Shown here one piece after another: positions 62,740 through 64,000 of a DNA stretch of 64,000 bases. Location: NCBI GenBank assembly GCA_910580195.1, contig CAJTWA010000005.1, forward strand, positions 1-64,000, in the 5' to 3' direction. The stretch is from an uncultured Lachnospiraceae bacterium. Lineage in GTDB: Bacteria > Bacillota > Clostridia > Lachnospirales > Lachnospiraceae. Positions within the stretch are counted from its first letter, which is position 1, and each line of letters starts with the position of its first letter. The translations under genes and the position numbers were made by a program. The notes beneath the pieces were generated by a model. The model saw nothing but the letters and a program-made list of their open reading frames with translations. It had not been told where the DNA came from and made no database searches.

Positions 62740-62940
62740 TTATTTGTCCCCCGTGCAGTTCATGTCCGTAAAGCTGCAGGTTGTGTCGTCTTCTTCGGAG
62801 GTGCAGTTCATGTTCGTAATGCTGCAAGTACTGTCGTCCCCGCCGTCCCCCACGCAGTTCATGTCGTTCAGGCCGCAAGTGGTGTCGTCGTCATTTGTCA
62901 TTCCGTTCATGTTGGTGATATCTAAATTTTTCTTCTCCAT
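62740..62940 (-). CDS. Cys-repeat small peptide, possible RiPP precursor or metal-binding peptide
   Basis: Sixty-six residues, no recognisable family. Three near-identical units carry C-x6-C with a fixed ending: C22-C29, C39-C46 and C55-C62, of the form TTCGLNDMNC, STCSITNMNC, TTCSFTDMNC, separated by acidic DD/GGDD spacers; an N-terminal ITNMNG looks like a decayed fourth unit. There is no signal peptide. A GGAGGG lies close before the ATG, a -10/-35 pair at 62997-63025 and a terminator at 62635-62671, so it is a complete transcription unit. No modifying enzyme is adjacent within the window. Confidence 0.7.
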   Translation of the reverse strand: MEKKNLDITNMNGMTNDDDTTCGLNDMNCVGDGGDDSTCSITNMNCTSEEDDTTCSFTDMNCTGDK

Positions 62941-62996
62941 TTGTTCCCTCCTATGATTCAGGTAAAAAGTTGTGTAAAAGCCCCTGCTATGGGTAT

Positions 62997-63025
62997 ATTA
63001 TATCCTGATTCCAGAACAGTTACAA
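62997..63025 (-). promoter_or_regulatory. Predicted promoter of the Cys-repeat micro-gene
   Basis: Minus-strand TTGTAA and TATAAT with a 17-base spacer, about 60 bases before the ATG. Confidence 0.65.
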
Positions 63026-63063
63026 GTGGAAAAGGAAGGTTTTTGACAGATGGAATGAAGTGT

Positions 63064-63162
63064 ACAATATATTACCCCGGCGGTTAAATACCGCAGCATC
63101 TTGCTTGCCCAAATCCCCATCTGCCGTGCTATTTGGCCGCCGGGGCAATAGCAAGATGCTGC
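63064..63162. repeat. Repeat shared with 10534-10627, with pseudoknot-like pairing
   Basis: CCCCGGCGG (63075-63083) pairs with CCGCCGGGG (63137-63145), and GCAGCATCTTGC (63093-63104) pairs with GCAAGATGCTGC (63151-63162), both perfectly, in interleaved order. The left part matches the repeat upstream of the EFR1 gene. It lies before the ahpC promoter. Confidence 0.6.
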
Positions 63163-63241
63163 AGAGGGGCTTTTGCACCAAATGCAGGTGGCATGAAGCA
63201 TGCAGCATCATTGATTTGGTACAAATACTGGAAAATAACCA

Positions 63242-63270
63242 TTGCATTTTCTAAAAAAGGCCCGTATAAT
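63242..63270 (+). promoter_or_regulatory. Predicted ahpC promoter
   Basis: TTGCAT and TATAAT with a 17-base spacer, about 43 bases before ahpC. No clear PerR box seen. Confidence 0.7.
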
Positions 63271-63312
63271 CTAAGGAACAATAAAAACAGCACAACAAGG
63301 AGGTACAGCAAT

Positions 63313-63879
63313 ATGCAGCATATGATTAATACAAAAATAGAAGATTTCCAAGTATCCGCATTTTCCAAGGGGGAGTTTATTGAGGTAACGCAGGAGGATT
63401 TGCTGGGGCATTGGTCCGTCCTGTTTTTCTATCCGGCAGATTTCACTTTTGTGTGCCCTACGGAATTGGGGGATTTGGCAGACCATTATGAGGAGTTCCA
63501 AAAGGAGGGCTGTGAAATCTACTCCATTTCTGAGGATACCCATTTCGTCCACAAGGCATGGGCGGACGCGTCCGATACCATCAAGAAAATCCAGTATGTG
63601 ATGCTGGCAGACCCAGCCGGCGCTTTGGCACGCCAGTTTGGCGTATTGGTGGAGCAGGAAGGGCAGGCGCTGCGGGGAACCTTCATCCTGAACCCGGAAG
63701 GGGTGGTAAAGGCATATGAAATCCACGATATGGGAATCGGCAGGAATGCTGCAGAGCTGCTGCGGAAGGTACAGGCAGCGAAATTTGTAGAAGAGCACGG
63801 GGACCAGGTGTGCCCGGCGAAATGGCAGCCCGGGGAAGAAACCTTAAGCCCCAGCTTGGACTTAGTTGGAATGTTATAG
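63313..63879 (+). CDS. ahpC: Peroxiredoxin AhpC
   Basis: Typical 2-Cys peroxiredoxin of 188 residues detoxifying hydrogen peroxide. The peroxidatic Cys lies in DFTFVCPTEL (near 47), the resolving Cys in DQVCPAKW (near 165). The ATG at 63313 is 9 bases after GGAGG; a second ATG follows 9 bases later. The partial AhpF-like gene begins 10 bases downstream, so the pair is an operon. Confidence 0.95.
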   Translation: MQHMINTKIEDFQVSAFSKGEFIEVTQEDLLGHWSVLFFYPADFTFVCPTELGDLADHYEEFQKEGCEIYSISEDTHFVHKAWADASDTIKKIQYVMLADPAGALARQFGVLVEQEGQALRGTFILNPEGVVKAYEIHDMGIGRNAAELLRKVQAAKFVEEHGDQVCPAKWQPGEETLSPSLDLVGML

Positions 63880-63888
63880 GAGGGGCGT

Positions 63889-64000
63889 ATGGACATCAAT
63901 CAAATTTCTTCCCAGAGCAGCCTGATGACGCCGGAACTGGAAGGGCAAATCGGAGGCGTATTTGGGAAACTGGAGGGGGAAGTAACCCTTGCCTGCGTGG
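63889..64000 (+). CDS. AhpF-like alkyl hydroperoxide reductase flavoprotein, partial
   Basis: The first 37 codons, running off the right edge. AGGAGGGG precedes the ATG. The N-terminal segment (MTPELEGQIGGVFGKLEGEV) fits the start of AhpF thioredoxin-like domains, and position directly after ahpC supports this. The rest is not visible. Confidence 0.7.
   Translation, partial: MDINQISSQSSLMTPELEGQIGGVFGKLEGEVTLACV

Noticed and set aside
1..64000. tRNA, rRNA or replication-origin sequences
   Set aside because: I saw no cloverleaf with CCA-type ends, no rRNA-like sequence and no DnaA-box cluster; short or diverged tRNAs could have been missed by eye.

Overview
The window looks like chromosome from an anaerobic, low-to-mid GC Gram-positive of the Clostridia, most likely Lachnospiraceae. 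The signs are strong AGGAGG ribosome-binding sites, TTGACA/TATAAT promoters with 17-base spacers, lipoproteins with Gram-positive signal peptides, a trimeric electron-bifurcating [FeFe]-hydrogenase, a BspA-type leucine-rich surface protein, a giant 2-hydroxyacyl-CoA dehydratase activase and a bacteriohemerythrin. The assignment rests on gene content and style only, with no database search.

Layout. 0-3.4 kb: a partial, internally deleted Rpn/PD-(D/E)XK transposase-like gene at the left edge, a chemoreceptor, and an intact Rpn paralogue. 3.8-8.1 kb: hydC-hydB-hydA. 8.1-15 kb: accessory segment with a MITE-like element, a DUF3800 gene behind a structured leader, a CbrC-family protein, a flavodoxin/ferredoxin fusion and a 1162-residue SIR2-domain protein that looks like a phage-defence effector. 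15-24.5 kb: MATE exporter, truncated AAA-like ATPase, unknown gene, two GNATs, Gfo/Idh/MocA oxidoreductase, DUF4097 protein, then 1.4 kb of nested repeats. 24.5-34.9 kb: dehydratase activase, LysM protein with heptad repeats, rhomboid-like membrane protein, glnS, DUF2225 protein, MORN lipoprotein. 35-39 kb: SsuABC/TauABC-like importer facing a LacI-family regulator, with CG-centred operators between. 39-42.4 kb: BspA-like surface protein. 42.8-50.2 kb: argG facing argC-GNAT-argJ-argB-argD, covering most of arginine synthesis (argF and argH not here). 50.5-52.5 kb: hemerythrin-REC fusion and a small transporter. 52.7-59.3 kb: comEA, a two-component system, a GerMN lipoprotein and comEC. 59.4-62.6 kb: three overlapping AT-rich genes (DUF262, DUF3696 ATPase, unknown). 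62.6-63.0 kb: a Cys-repeat micro-gene on the other strand with its own promoter and terminator. 63.3 kb to the end: ahpC and the start of an AhpF-like gene.

The strongest candidates for undescribed biology are the DUF262/DUF3696/unknown operon (59397-62574), the Cys-repeat peptide beside it (62740-62940), the structured leader before the DUF3800 gene, the argC leader with a repeated switch-like RNA element on both sides of argG, and several families of structured intergenic repeats, one of which keeps its stems paired although the stem sequence differs between copies. Many gaps hold unrelated short tandem repeats (units of 26, 43, 44, 64 and 76 bp), so this genome seems prone to repeat expansion.
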